The translations under genes were made by a program, and so were the position numbers. DNA of 64,000 bases from Lysobacterales bacterium (GTDB lineage Bacteria; Pseudomonadota; Gammaproteobacteria; Xanthomonadales; Marinicellaceae), in assembly GCA_026988115.1 (NCBI GenBank), contig JALSLV010000026.1, positions 1 to 64,000 of the forward strand, read 5' to 3'. Below the pieces are notes generated by a model that was not told the origin of the DNA, did no database searches, and worked only from the letters and a program-made list of their open reading frames with translations. Shown piece after piece: positions 45,065 to 54,670 of the stretch. How positions within the stretch are numbered: the stretch's first letter is position 1; each line of letters starts with the position of its first letter.

Positions 45065-47644
45065 ATGTATCAGTTAATTATTAAAAAAACTTTACTCTTG
45101 CTTGTTTCTGTATTTTTCTGTTTGTTCACACAAAATGCTTACTCTTTGATTGAGTTTGACCAAGACGTGACATCGAATGTCATCTTTGGAATGGGCAATG
45201 TCAATGGCAACTTCACCACCGATAGACGCAATGGTGTTGAGTTAGGTTTACGTGCAAAAATACCTTTTTCAGGTTTGATTCGCAGCAATGCAAATGGCAC
45301 TTACAGTTACACCTTGGCTGAAACGGATCATGACAATAATGCCGCAACAGACCGCAGGTGGAACTTTGAATATTCAGTTAATACAAATTACGATGGCAGT
45401 AGTGGGAATAACCTTGATCAATACACTTATGAGATGGGTTTAGATGCTGACCCGACAGAGGCAACAGATTTTTTGGTTTTTGATCCAATCACTGCAAACA
45501 CGCCGCCATTGAATCAAGCTTTTTTTGATCACAGTATAGGAACAAATGTGACAGCTAATAGTGCAGGAGATGAAGCAACTGATGCTGCCAGTTATGCTTC
45601 TTTACTGGCAAATAATAACTTATTACAACAATCGTGGCGCTATGCATTTTTCCCTATTGCGCCACTAGATACCTATAACCCTGATGCACCAGGTTTATAT
45701 GATATTTATTTGAAAGTGATGTTAAATGGAGTGGAGGTGGCAAAGACAAGCATTAGAATTATTATTTCTGATCCAAGTGCTCATTTTGTTACGCCTGATG
45801 TTATTTTTGGTTCAGGAAACCCCAATGGTAATTTTACCATTACAACAAACAATACCGTTGAAGTGGCTTTGCGTGCAAAGATTCCTTTTTCTGTGTTAAC
45901 TCATTACGATGGCGATCACACCTACAGCTATTCTCTGCTTGAAACTGACTTTGATAATGATCCTGCTACTGCTAATCAATGGAATTTTGAGTTTTCGGTT
46001 AATACGGATTATTTGGATCCAACAAGTTCGGGATTAAATGCCAGTGATTTCACTTATGAAATGGGATTGGATGCAGACCCTGGTATTGGTACTAATTATT
46101 TAATTGCAGATCCAATAACACCGATAGGTACAAATGGAAACACCCAATCACCAGATCATAGTTTTGGAAATAATTCAACCGCAAATGGTGCAGGGGTTGA
46201 ACCACTTTTTCCAATCAATTTGTTTTATATACCTTTGTACGAAGGAGACAATAATGTAGTACAAACATCTTCAAGTCTGTCTTTTCTTTCTGCAATCCCC
46301 CCACTAGATACATATGACCCTTCAATTCCAGGAACATATGACATTTATTTATTGGTTAAATCTGCGGGAGTTGAAGTGGCTCGAGTGGATATTCGTGTGC
46401 TAATCGAAGGAGGTGCGCCAAATTCAGCTCCAACCGTGGTGGCAGATGCCTACAGTGTTGATGAAGATGCGGCTTTAAATGTTGTTAATCCAAATGGTGT
46501 TCTTGCAAACGATACTGATGTTGATGGTGATAGTTTGCAAGTTGTTGATGTTGGGACTATCAATGCGGTTGGGGGGATTGGTGGAAGCATAACGATGGCT
46601 GCTGATGGAACATTTGCCTATGCACCACCATTGGATTTTAATGGCGTGGCGGCATTTAACTATGGTGTTTTTGATGGTTCATTAACAACGCCTTCATCAT
46701 TAACAATAACAGTCAATGCAGTTAACGATATTCCATCTTTTACTAAAGGAGCCAATCAAATGATTATGGAAGATGCGGGATTGCAGACGGTTAATGCATG
46801 GGCAACAAACTTATCACCAGGACCATCCAATGAATCAATGCAGAGTTTATCTTTTAATCTAAGCAATGATAATAACTCTCTATTTAGTGTGCAACCAACG
46901 GTTAATGCAAACGGTGATTTGAGTTATACATCTGCTGCAAATGCTCATGGAGTTGCTACAGTAACTTTAAGTGTTTCAGATGATGGAGGTATTGCCAACG
47001 GAGGAATCGACACATCTGCCACACAAACATTCAGTATTAATATAACAGCAGTCAATGATGCGCCTGAGTTCGCTATATTAGGCGATCAAATTTTCTATTC
47101 ACTAACCAATAATGCGGTTCAAATACCTGGATTTGCTCACTCGGTTATTTTGGAGCCCTTGGGAGAAATGGGGCAGTCTATTATTGGCTATACAGTAAGC
47201 ATTGATGTTGATAGTCAAAACATTTTAACGAATGCAACAATTGATAATAATGGAATGCTTGAGTTGAATTTTGATACTTCAAAATTCGGCACAGCAATTC
47301 TTTCAGTAACACTTCAAGACAATGGTGGTACCGCAAACATGGGTGATGATACGTCTATTACACATAATTTTAATGTATCCCATTTGCTAGATGATTTATT
47401 CAAAGATAGTTTTGAGGATATAGTGCTGGCAAAGATGAGCCAATTTATGGTCTCACAAAATGAGAGTGTAATTTTAAATAATAATAAAACAAATGTGCTA
47501 CCCATTTATCAAGTTAAAGAAGACAGGGTGTTATTTTTAAATTATAGTCTGGACTTGAGCAAGGTTAAAACAAATATGGATAGAATTAAATTGCTAAAAC
47601 AATGGCTTGATGCTGTTTTACTGTTAGAAAATATTGATGATTAA
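45065..47644 (+). CDS. Large secreted protein with duplicated beta module and cadherin-like domain
   Basis: ATG 45065 follows GGAGAG; signal peptide to about NAYS. Two homologous modules of about 200 residues follow. Each begins VIFG.GN.NGNFT and contains LRAKIPFS, TYSY.L.ETD.DN, W.FE.SVNT, TYEMGLDADP and PLDTY.P..PG.YDIYL. Next come a tandem cadherin-like domain (VLANDTDVDGDSLQVVDVG...DGTFAYAP) and an Ig-like stretch. The C-terminus contains DDLFKDSFED, which recalls the short IFADGFE-like endings of secreted proteins in related bacteria, followed by about 70 extra residues. Probably a surface or matrix protein. Confidence 0.75.
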   Translation: MYQLIIKKTLLLLVSVFFCLFTQNAYSLIEFDQDVTSNVIFGMGNVNGNFTTDRRNGVELGLRAKIPFSGLIRSNANGTYSYTLAETDHDNNAATDRRWNFEYSVNTNYDGSSGNNLDQYTYEMGLDADPTEATDFLVFDPITANTPPLNQAFFDHSIGTNVTANSAGDEATDAASYASLLANNNLLQQSWRYAFFPIAPLDTYNPDAPGLYDIYLKVMLNGVEVAKTSIRIIISDPSAHFVTPDVIFGSGNPNGNFTITTNNTVEVALRAKIPFSVLTHYDGDHTYSYSLLETDFDNDPATANQWNFEFSVNTDYLDPTSSGLNASDFTYEMGLDADPGIGTNYLIADPITPIGTNGNTQSPDHSFGNNSTANGAGVEPLFPINLFYIPLYEGDNNVVQTSSSLSFLSAIPPLDTYDPSIPGTYDIYLLVKSAGVEVARVDIRVLIEGGAPNSAPTVVADAYSVDEDAALNVVNPNGVLANDTDVDGDSLQVVDVGTINAVGGIGGSITMAADGTFAYAPPLDFNGVAAFNYGVFDGSLTTPSSLTITVNAVNDIPSFTKGANQMIMEDAGLQTVNAWATNLSPGPSNESMQSLSFNLSNDNNSLFSVQPTVNANGDLSYTSAANAHGVATVTLSVSDDGGIANGGIDTSATQTFSINITAVNDAPEFAILGDQIFYSLTNNAVQIPGFAHSVILEPLGEMGQSIIGYTVSIDVDSQNILTNATIDNNGMLELNFDTSKFGTAILSVTLQDNGGTANMGDDTSITHNFNVSHLLDDLFKDSFEDIVLAKMSQFMVSQNESVILNNNKTNVLPIYQVKEDRVLFLNYSLDLSKVKTNMDRIKLLKQWLDAVLLLENIDD

Positions 47645-47766
47645 TATTATTTAGAGGGTTGAAATGACAGCTATTGAAAATAAAACTTATAGACTGCCTG
47701 TTTTTATGTATTTTATTAGGTTAAAATGCATAATCGTCAAATTGTTGGCTTTTTAACCCTATTAAA

Positions 47767-48123
47767 ATGTTTATGAAAAATTTAGCGCGCTATTTAAAGC
47801 TTTTTTCAGACGAAACTCGGTTACGTTGTCTTCACCTTATTATGGAAAATAAATCCTTGTGCGTTTGTGAAATAACTTATGCTTTGAAACTTTCACAGCC
47901 CAAAATATCACGCCATTTAACATTGTTGAGAAACTATGAGCTTATTTCTGATGAGCGTAAGGGTAAATGGGTATATTATACTATTAATTCACAACTTGAA
48001 ACTCATCAAAAGAAGTTACTCGACTCGATTATTTCTGTACAAAAAAGCACACCACAAGCCCAGTCAGACCAAAAACGGTTAAAAACAATGAAAGGTAGAC
48101 CAGATGTCTTGAATTGCGATTAG
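47767..48123 (+). CDS. arsR: ArsR-family arsenic-responsive repressor
   Basis: A winged-helix repressor of 118 residues. The metal-binding CVCE (KSLCVCEITYALKLSQPKISRHLTLLR) and the wing (DERKGKWVYYTIN) are typical of ArsR. It should release DNA on binding arsenite. An inverted repeat GGTTAAAA (47719-47726) and TTTTAACC (47751-47758) lies just upstream and could be its operator. A second in-frame ATG is at 47773. The ars genes it should control follow after an intervening repeat element. Confidence 0.9.
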   Translation: MFMKNLARYLKLFSDETRLRCLHLIMENKSLCVCEITYALKLSQPKISRHLTLLRNYELISDERKGKWVYYTINSQLETHQKKLLDSIISVQKSTPQAQSDQKRLKTMKGRPDVLNCD

Positions 48124-48157
48124 TTACATATTAATATACGCATAAACATATGTAATG

Positions 48158-48359
48158 CCTGACCGAGAAAGAAGTAATCTACTGCGGAAAAGCTGAATTT
48201 GACCAAAATATTCCATTATTCTCCTTAAATAATGAATTATTTTGCTTCAAATCAGACTTTTACGCGTATCGTCCTGATACTTGCCCACTTCCATGTGAGT
48301 TTACATGAAAATCCTTTCCTGAAGGATTTTTCCTCGCTACGATTCCTTTCTCGGTCAGG
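48158..48359. mobile_element. 202-bp inverted-repeat element inside the ars operon
   Basis: CCTGACCGAGAAAG (48158-48171) and CTTTCTCGGTCAGG (48346-48359) form a perfect 14-bp inverted repeat around non-coding sequence. Inside is a strong hairpin, AAAATCCTT (48308-48316) with AAGGATTTT (48322-48330) followed by T and CC, which could terminate transcription between arsR and arsC. No clear target duplication is seen. Confidence 0.55.
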
Positions 48360-48401
48360 AACTATATATAATTTTTGATGGTAACTATAGATCTGTAAAA
48401 T

Positions 48402-48860
48402 ATGATAAAAAACATTCTCTTTTTATGTACTGGTAACTCCTGCCGTTCAATTCTTGCTGAAGTGATACTTAATCATGTTGGCAAAGAGCGATTTAAAGCC
48501 TACAGTGCTGGCAGTTTTCCAACAGGGAAAGTCAATCCTGATAGTTTAAGCGTTCTTGAGAAACATGGCTTGCCAATTACAGGGTTGTCTTCTCAGTCAT
48601 GGCATGATTTTTCAAACATAAACTTTGACCTAGTCATCACGGTTTGTGACAATGCCGCAGGTGAAGTTTGTCCACTTTACTTAGGACAGGCGATTAAAGC
48701 CCACTGGGGCATTGCGGACCCAGATAAAGTTGTTGGGGAAAATAGGCAAAGTGCTTTTGAAAAGGCGTTCAAACAGATGGAATTACGAATTGATAAAATG
48801 TTGAAACTTGATGAGTTGACACAAGAAAACTTAAACAAAATAGGAAAAACGACTCCATGA
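48402..48860 (+). CDS. arsC: Arsenate reductase, low-molecular-weight phosphatase (thioredoxin) type
   Basis: Reduces arsenate to arsenite. The P-loop [15 protein letters not shown] begins the 152-residue protein. [30 protein letters not shown] and [10 protein letters not shown] follow, carrying the later cysteines and the Asp loop. The stop overlaps the transporter start by 4 bp. No Shine-Dalgarno is clear; the upstream 40 bases lie next to the inverted-repeat element. Confidence 0.92.
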   Translation: MIKNILFLCTGNSCRSILAEVILNHVGKERFKAYSAGSFPTGKVNPDSLSVLEKHGLPITGLSSQSWHDFSNINFDLVITVCDNAAGEVCPLYLGQAIKAHWGIADPDKVVGENRQSAFEKAFKQMELRIDKMLKLDELTQENLNKIGKTTP

Positions 48861-49870
48861 ATTTATTTGAACGTTATTTAACCATCTGGGTTGGGCTTTG
48901 CATTGTGTTCGGTGTTTTACTCGGTCACTTCCTACCTGAAATCTTTAATTTGATTGCCCAATTTGAATGGGCTCATGTTAATATTGTTGTCGCTGTTTTG
49001 ATTTGGTTGATGATATATCCGATGATGGTTAAAGTGGACTTTTCATCTATTAAGGACGTGGCTAAAAATCCCAGAGGGTTAATTTTAACGTTAATTGTCA
49101 ATTGGTTAATAAAGCCATTTTCTATGGCATTAATTGGTGCCTTATTTTTTAAAATCATTTTCGCCAATTGGCTAGATGCACAAACAGCGAATGAGTACTT
49201 AGCTGGTGTCATTTTGTTGGGCGTTGCGCCTTGTACCGCGATGGTTTTTGTTTGGTCGCAATTAACCAAGGGCGATGCTAATTACACTTTGGTGCAAGTT
49301 TCGGTCAATGATTTGATAATGGTTGTTGCCTTTGCTCCGATTGCGGGATTTTTATTGGGTGTAACCAACATAAGCGTGCCTTGGGATACCTTGTTATTAT
49401 CTGTTGTTCTGTATGTGGTGATTCCACTGGTCGCTGGATTTATTACCCGTAAAATGTTATTGAAATCGGGTGAGTTAAGTTTAAATCGTTTTTTAACGAA
49501 AATTTCACCCGTTTCTATTACAGGTCTTTTGGCAACGATTGTAATTTTGTTTGGGCTTCAAGCCCCTGCAATCATCAAACAACCATTGGATATTGTTTTG
49601 ATTGCCATTCCGTTACTTATCCAAACCTACGGAATTTTCTTCTTATCGTATTACGTCGCTTATAAGTGGAAAATCCCACATAAAATTGCCGCTCCTAGTT
49701 GCTTGATTGGTACATCGAACTTTTTTGAACTGGCTGTTGCCGTTGCCATTAGTTTGTTTGGGTTGCACTCAGGTGCTGCCTTAGCGACCGTAGTAGGCGT
49801 TCTTGTCGAGGTGCCTGTTATGTTATCTTTGGTCGCCTTTGTTAATCGTACTCGCTTAAAATTTGATTAA
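48857..49870 (+). CDS. acr3: ACR3-family arsenite efflux transporter
   Basis: A 337-residue inner-membrane protein with about ten helices. Family signatures are [48 protein letters not shown] (the critical Cys) and [43 protein letters not shown]. It exports arsenite and completes a minimal arsR-arsC-acr3 set. No clear terminator follows. Confidence 0.94.
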   Translation: MNLFERYLTIWVGLCIVFGVLLGHFLPEIFNLIAQFEWAHVNIVVAVLIWLMIYPMMVKVDFSSIKDVAKNPRGLILTLIVNWLIKPFSMALIGALFFKIIFANWLDAQTANEYLAGVILLGVAPCTAMVFVWSQLTKGDANYTLVQVSVNDLIMVVAFAPIAGFLLGVTNISVPWDTLLLSVVLYVVIPLVAGFITRKMLLKSGELSLNRFLTKISPVSITGLLATIVILFGLQAPAIIKQPLDIVLIAIPLLIQTYGIFFLSYYVAYKWKIPHKIAAPSCLIGTSNFFELAVAVAISLFGLHSGAALATVVGVLVEVPVMLSLVAFVNRTRLKFD

Positions 49871-49989
49871 ACCGAAATCCCGACAGAGAAAAAACGATTA
49901 GAGCGCAACGCCTTAACACGACTAGCAAATCAAGAAAACTCCTTATCACAATGAGGTGACTAAAAATTTCATTGTTTTGGATTAAACTT

Positions 49990-50358
49990 TTATGATTCTA
50001 CTAACTGAGCAAGTGTATCACTAGCAACAAGGCATTTTTTTAAAATAGTATCAAGGTTTGGAGTGTCCTTAAAGTCTACAAATAACTCGGCATTTTTCCC
50101 CGCCTTGAACATGGCAATGTAGTTTCTTTTGCATTTAATTAAGACGTATTGCACTTCATCTTTTTCAAATTCCTTGGCAGCAGTATTGGCTAATCCAAAC
50201 AGCGCGGCACTAACGGTGCCAATCCTTTCTTCATCAATGTTATGCACTATTTGAGAAGCAACAACAAATCCATCAGCGAGAATAACCGCTGAATCTTCAA
50301 TTTCGGTTAATGAATTATTTAAATGAGTTAATTGTGTTCTAATTTGTTCTGTTTTCAT
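49990..50358 (-). CDS. Roadblock/LC7-domain protein
   Basis: 122 residues with one Roadblock/LC7 fold: SLTEIEDSAVILADGFVVASQI, RIGTVSAALFGLANTAAKEFEKDEVQYVLIKCKRNYIAMFKAG, then a helical end. In bacteria these domains partner small GTPases or regulate motility and signalling; no GTPase gene is nearby. GAAGAA precedes the ATG. Its promoter has the same FNR-type architecture as that of the V4R gene. Confidence 0.78.
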   Translation of the reverse strand: MKTEQIRTQLTHLNNSLTEIEDSAVILADGFVVASQIVHNIDEERIGTVSAALFGLANTAAKEFEKDEVQYVLIKCKRNYIAMFKAGKNAELFVDFKDTPNLDTILKKCLVASDTLAQLVES

Positions 50359-50384
50359 AATAAATTCTTCGTAATAAAAAATTT

Positions 50385-50426
50385 ATTATGATGGTTTAAT
50401 TCAATTAATGCTTTGACCTGAGTCAA
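50385..50426 (-). promoter_or_regulatory. FNR/DNR-type class II promoter of the Roadblock gene
   Basis: TTGACCTGAGTCAA (50413-50426) is a perfectly symmetric TTGAC-N4-GTCAA palindrome. Read on the minus strand, the -10 CATAAT occupies 50390-50385, placing +1 at 50378, so the box is centred at exactly -41.5, as for the V4R gene. Confidence 0.6.
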
Positions 50427-50889
50427 ATAGTTCAAATAGGACTAAATTTATTTCGCAAGGTTAATATTTTTCAATTTACGCTTTATCCTACAACTTATTT
50501 ATACAGCTCAAAGAAGTTGTGCCAAAGCCATTTAGCAAAAACTGAGCCAAAGTCATGGGCTTAAAGACCTACGCAAAGGCAGTCAAACTCATTACACATT
50601 CATGTCAATATAAACTAAAGCTCCTAGGATTAAGGTGATTTTGATATTTACACAATAATTTCACCAAATAACTGAATTATTTTCAAACACCCATACACAG
50701 TTTGGTTTTAAGTACTGAATTTTGTTTTAAAAAGATGTTTTGGTTAGGAAGCCATGACCTTTATAGGTATGTTTTGTTCTATATTTGGATTTGGATATTA
50801 ACATTTGCACAAATAACCGAACTATTTAACACAATCCCAACAATTGTTATTATAATATCTCATTGTTTTTAATTTTGGAGCAGATTTAT
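50427..50889. other. Non-coding gap upstream of exbB with an 18-bp direct repeat
   Basis: No gene is seen. CAAATAACTGAATTATTT (50665-50682) recurs with two changes as CAAATAACCGAACTATTT (50810-50827); each copy is preceded within about 30 bases by GATATT and a short CACAA. The second copy is about 60 bp before exbB. They could be regulator sites or decayed repeats. Confidence 0.4.
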
Positions 50890-51498
50890 ATGCTTGAAAT
50901 AGTTTCTTCTGGTGGTTTGGTGATGATTTTCATCCTTATTCTTATGGTGCTTGCCATGATGATTGTGGGTGAGAGGTTTTGGTCTTTGCGAGATAAGGAT
51001 GTGATTCCTGGTGATTTAAAAGCACAGGTTATTAAATGGTCAAAGTCCAAACATTTGGATAGCAAGCATTTACAAAAATTAGAACAAAACTCGCCTTTGG
51101 GTTATGTCATGAGTGCCGCCTTAAAAAATAGAGAGTTGCCACGCGATGAAATCGTTGAAACGGTGGAAGATGCGGGTCGCCATGCAATCCACAACATGGA
51201 AAAGCCGTTGAATTGGTTGTCAGTAATTGCCGAGGTTTCTCCTTTATTGGGTTTGCTTGGTACTGTCATAGGTATGATTAAAGTGTTTGCTGCGATTAAT
51301 GCCAATGGTGTGGGTGATGCAGCGCATTTGGCTTCGGGAATTTCACAAGCTTTAATAACCACAGCAGCAGGTTTGGTTGTGGCAATTCCGGCAATGTTAT
51401 TTCACCGCCATTTTAAAACTAAGATTATTGATCAAAGTATTGTCATTGAAAAACAAGTGATGGATTTGATTGATGTTATTGGCGAAAACAAAAAGTAG
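50890..51498 (+). CDS. exbB: ExbB/TolQ-family proton channel protein
   Basis: Start chosen at ATG 50890 with GGAG nine bases upstream; the frame opens at a TTG at 50863. It has an N-terminal helix (LVMIFILILMVLAMMIVGERFW), a cytosolic segment, and the conserved paired helices PLNWLSVIAEVSPLLGLLGTVIGMIKVFAAI and LASGISQALITTAAGLVVAIPAMLFHRHF. It is a 203-residue ExbB of the short type. It sits 5 bp from exbD and heads the exbBD-msbA-lpxK-kdsB cluster, an arrangement found in many gammaproteobacteria. Confidence 0.92.
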   Translation: MLEIVSSGGLVMIFILILMVLAMMIVGERFWSLRDKDVIPGDLKAQVIKWSKSKHLDSKHLQKLEQNSPLGYVMSAALKNRELPRDEIVETVEDAGRHAIHNMEKPLNWLSVIAEVSPLLGLLGTVIGMIKVFAAINANGVGDAAHLASGISQALITTAAGLVVAIPAMLFHRHFKTKIIDQSIVIEKQVMDLIDVIGENKK

Positions 51499-51503
51499 TT
51501 ATT

Positions 51504-51917
51504 ATGAAATTTCATAACGACAGCAATCCAGGTCCAAAGTTAAACATGACATCATTAATTGATGTGGTATTTTTGTTGCTTATTTTTTTCATGGTTACTA
51601 CAACTTTTGAGAAACAAGCCAAATTAAAAATTCAATTGCCTGAAGCCACGCAGAAGGTTAATCCACAATCGCAACAACAAGTTGTTATCTCCATTAGCCA
51701 AAAGGGGAGTATTTATATTAATAATAATGAATTGCTAAATGCTAAATACGACAGCATAGCCAGTAGCTTAAAACAAATAATAAAAGGGGATGAAAAACCC
51801 CCAATTGTTATTCGTGCCGATGCCGATGCTGCCCATAAGCACGTGGTAACTGTTATGGATGTATTGGCAGATATGGGTTTTACCAGTGTTTCGATTGCTA
51901 CCACTCCGAGTCAATAA
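51504..51917 (+). CDS. exbD: ExbD/TolR-family protein
   Basis: 137 residues: a short cytosolic start, one helix with the essential Asp (MTSLIDVVFLLLIFFMVTTTFE), then the periplasmic domain (KLKIQLPEATQKV, VVISISQKGSIYINN, IVIRADADAAHKHVVTVMDVLADMGFTSVSIAT). With ExbB it should use the proton gradient to energise an envelope partner; no TonB gene is in the window. Confidence 0.92.
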   Translation: MKFHNDSNPGPKLNMTSLIDVVFLLLIFFMVTTTFEKQAKLKIQLPEATQKVNPQSQQQVVISISQKGSIYINNNELLNAKYDSIASSLKQIIKGDEKPPIVIRADADAAHKHVVTVMDVLADMGFTSVSIATTPSQ

Positions 51918-51928
51918 CGGATTTATCT

Positions 51929-53668
51929 ATGTCAGCTGAGCAACAAAAAACCTCCTTTTCACGGGTTTGGAAATTCACCACGCCCTACAAGTTTGTGCTA
52001 TTCATTGCCATTATTGGGGCGTTAATGGATGCTGGCGTGCAAGCCTCATTTATGTTGATGTTTGAATACATGATTGATGATGCTTTTGGTCAACACGACA
52101 AAAAAGTCATTGCTTTACTGCCTTGGGTCATCATTGCTATGTTTGTTGTGCGCAGCCTCGGCAATTATATTGCAACTTATGGGCTGAACTGGGTAGGTCG
52201 TAAAGTTATTGCGGACTTAAGGCAGCTGGTTTTTAAAAAATATTTACAGCTTCCTACTTCGTTCTTTGATAAGGAGTCATCAGCGGGACTTATTTCACGG
52301 ATGACTTTTGATATTGAGATGATGGCAATGGGTGTTTCCACTACCGTGATTTCGATATTTCGAGATGTATTAACCATAATCGTGCTTATTGGCGTAATGT
52401 TATACCAAAGTGTCGAGTTAACTGCCGTCGTATTTGTTTTAGTGCCATTGGTGGCTTTAATTATATCGGTTGTTAATAAGCGTTTTCGTAAAATTTCACA
52501 CCGAATACAAAACTCCATGAGTGGTGTTAGTGAAGTGGTGGAAGAAGTGGTTAAAGGGCAAAAAGTCGTGCGTGTTTTTGCAGGACAAGAAGAGGAAGCC
52601 AAACGATTTTTTAACATTAATAACAAAAACCGATACTTGAATATGAAAGTGACATCCATTCGTGCACTTTCTTCTTCAACCGTGCAGATTCTTACCGCTT
52701 GTGCTTTAGCCATTATTGTTTATTTCGCTACCGTTCCAGAGGCTATTGATGCATGGACAGGTGGCAAATTTATGTCTTTTATTTTGTCGATGATGGCGAT
52801 GTTGCCACCGCTTAAGCGCATGGCGGATTCCAGTGCTATGATACAAAGAACATTGGCAGCCGCTGACAGTGTCTTTTATATATTGGATTATGCAGCAGAA
52901 GCAGATGAAGGAACGCTCGACTTAAATGCCAAAGAAGTGTCGCTAAAGTTTGATGATTTATCTTTTGAATACGAAGATGGTACCAGCGCATTAAGTCACA
53001 TTAACTTAGATATAAAGCAAGGACAAACAGTGGCATTTGTAGGGCAATCAGGAGGAGGAAAGAGTACTTTAGTCAATCTTGTTCCACGATTTTACCCTTA
53101 TACATCTGGAAAGTTATTGATTAACGGTATTGATATTAATAATTACAGTTTATCAAGTTTACGCAATCACATTGCTTTTGTGGATCAAAATGTGGTGTTG
53201 TTTAATGATACAGTAGCCAAGAATATTGCTTATGGAAGCAACAATAACGCAGATAAGGATGCCATTAAAAATGCTGCTATTCAAGCCAATGCTTTGGAAT
53301 TTATTGAAGAATTACCCGATGGTTTTAATACCATGTTAGGTGAGAATGGCACGCGTTTGTCAGGAGGACAACGCCAACGCATTGCTATTGCTCGTGCCAT
53401 TTTAAAAGATGCGCCTTTGTTAATATTGGATGAAGCTACGTCTGCACTTGACTCAGAATCTGAGAAAAAAATACAGTCTGCTTTAGAAAAAGTGATGATT
53501 GGTCGCACTACTCTTGTTATTGCCCATCGTTTATCGACTATTGAGAAAGCAGATTTGTTGGTGGTTATGAACCAAGGAAAAATTGCAGAAATGGGAAGCC
53601 ATTCACAATTATTGGCATCTGATGGCATATACTCAAAGTTGCATCAAATACAACTCTCTTCAAACTAA
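51929..53668 (+). CDS. msbA: Lipid A export ABC transporter MsbA
   Basis: A 579-residue fused ABC exporter that flips lipid A-core across the inner membrane. Six helices lie in the first 310 residues. The ATPase has Walker A VAFVGQSGGGKSTLVNL, Q-loop IAFVDQNVVLFNDT, signature RLSGGQRQRIAIARAI, Walker B LLILDEATSALDSES and the switch His VIAHRLST. Position between exbD and lpxK supports MsbA over other exporters. Confidence 0.93.
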   Translation: MSAEQQKTSFSRVWKFTTPYKFVLFIAIIGALMDAGVQASFMLMFEYMIDDAFGQHDKKVIALLPWVIIAMFVVRSLGNYIATYGLNWVGRKVIADLRQLVFKKYLQLPTSFFDKESSAGLISRMTFDIEMMAMGVSTTVISIFRDVLTIIVLIGVMLYQSVELTAVVFVLVPLVALIISVVNKRFRKISHRIQNSMSGVSEVVEEVVKGQKVVRVFAGQEEEAKRFFNINNKNRYLNMKVTSIRALSSSTVQILTACALAIIVYFATVPEAIDAWTGGKFMSFILSMMAMLPPLKRMADSSAMIQRTLAAADSVFYILDYAAEADEGTLDLNAKEVSLKFDDLSFEYEDGTSALSHINLDIKQGQTVAFVGQSGGGKSTLVNLVPRFYPYTSGKLLINGIDINNYSLSSLRNHIAFVDQNVVLFNDTVAKNIAYGSNNNADKDAIKNAAIQANALEFIEELPDGFNTMLGENGTRLSGGQRQRIAIARAILKDAPLLILDEATSALDSESEKKIQSALEKVMIGRTTLVIAHRLSTIEKADLLVVMNQGKIAEMGSHSQLLASDGIYSKLHQIQLSSN

Positions 53669-53677
53669 AGGATAAGA

Positions 53678-54670
53678 ATGTCGAATTCAAAACAACAAAA
53701 ACTCAATGCAATTTGGTATAAGGGAAAAGCGATTCCTTGGCGTTATAAATTACTGTCAAAGCTTTTTTCCTTTGTTGGTAAAACTCGGAAGAAACTTTAC
53801 ACCATGGGTTTGTTAAAATCACACAAAATTAAATGCCCTGTGGTCATTGTTGGCAATATCTCGGTTGGCGGTGTTGGCAAAACGCCCTTTGTAATTTGGT
53901 TGGTTAATCAACTTAAGTCGCAAGGCTTAAAAGTCGGTGTGGTTTCTCGTGGTTATGGCGGTAAAAGAGAACATGAACCTTTACTGGTTATTCCACAAAC
54001 TTCTCCAAAAGCCAGTGGTGATGAAGCTTTGTTGATTGCAAAACACACCGATGCGCCAGTTTTTGTGGGTAAAAATCGCGTCAAGGCTGCGCAAAAATTA
54101 ATGCTTGATTACCGTGTGGATATTATTATTGCTGACGATGGTTTGCAACATTATGCGTTAAAACGTGACTTAGAATTTGTTTTGATTGATGCAAAATACG
54201 GTCTGGGTAATAAACAATTGCTTCCTGCAGGACCATTGCGAGAAGAACCCTCTCGCCTAGAGACGGTTGATATGGTTGTTTATAAAGGTCAGAAACAAGG
54301 AGAATCATATTTCACCTACTCGCCATTGATGGTTTATGAATTAGGAAAAATTAGAAACCAGCGTTCACTTGAGTCTTTTCGCAATCAACACATCAATGCA
54401 TTGGCTGGTATTGCCCATCCCGATAGCTTTTTTAATATGCTTTCTGCTCAAGGCTTGGCAGTGGTAAAAAATCCATTAGTTGATCATGAGGAATTAACAG
54501 AAAAACATTTTGACTTTGCTAATGATGACCCTGTTTTTATTACCGAAAAAGATGCCGTAAAGTGCGAAGGATTCAAACTGAAAAATGTTTGGGTGGTGGT
54601 GTTGAAATTGAATATGGAAGCACGCACAAAGGATGAAATTCTTAAACGACTTAATGGAGTTCTCAAATGA
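53678..54670 (+). CDS. lpxK: Tetraacyldisaccharide 4'-kinase
   Basis: Phosphorylates the lipid A disaccharide. The unusual P-loop GNISVGGVGKTPFVIWLV, VVSRGYGGK, GDEALLIA, DIIIADDGLQHYALKRDLEFVLID and LPAGPLREEPSRL are characteristic. Length 330 is typical. AAAGGA precedes the start, and the stop overlaps kdsB by 4 bp. Confidence 0.95.
   Translation: MSNSKQQKLNAIWYKGKAIPWRYKLLSKLFSFVGKTRKKLYTMGLLKSHKIKCPVVIVGNISVGGVGKTPFVIWLVNQLKSQGLKVGVVSRGYGGKREHEPLLVIPQTSPKASGDEALLIAKHTDAPVFVGKNRVKAAQKLMLDYRVDIIIADDGLQHYALKRDLEFVLIDAKYGLGNKQLLPAGPLREEPSRLETVDMVVYKGQKQGESYFTYSPLMVYELGKIRNQRSLESFRNQHINALAGIAHPDSFFNMLSAQGLAVVKNPLVDHEELTEKHFDFANDDPVFITEKDAVKCEGFKLKNVWVVVLKLNMEARTKDEILKRLNGVLK

Noticed and set aside
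52177-52713. A 178-codon frame antisense to msbA.
   Set aside because: Shadow frame; the sense strand encodes the membrane part of a well-defined ABC exporter.
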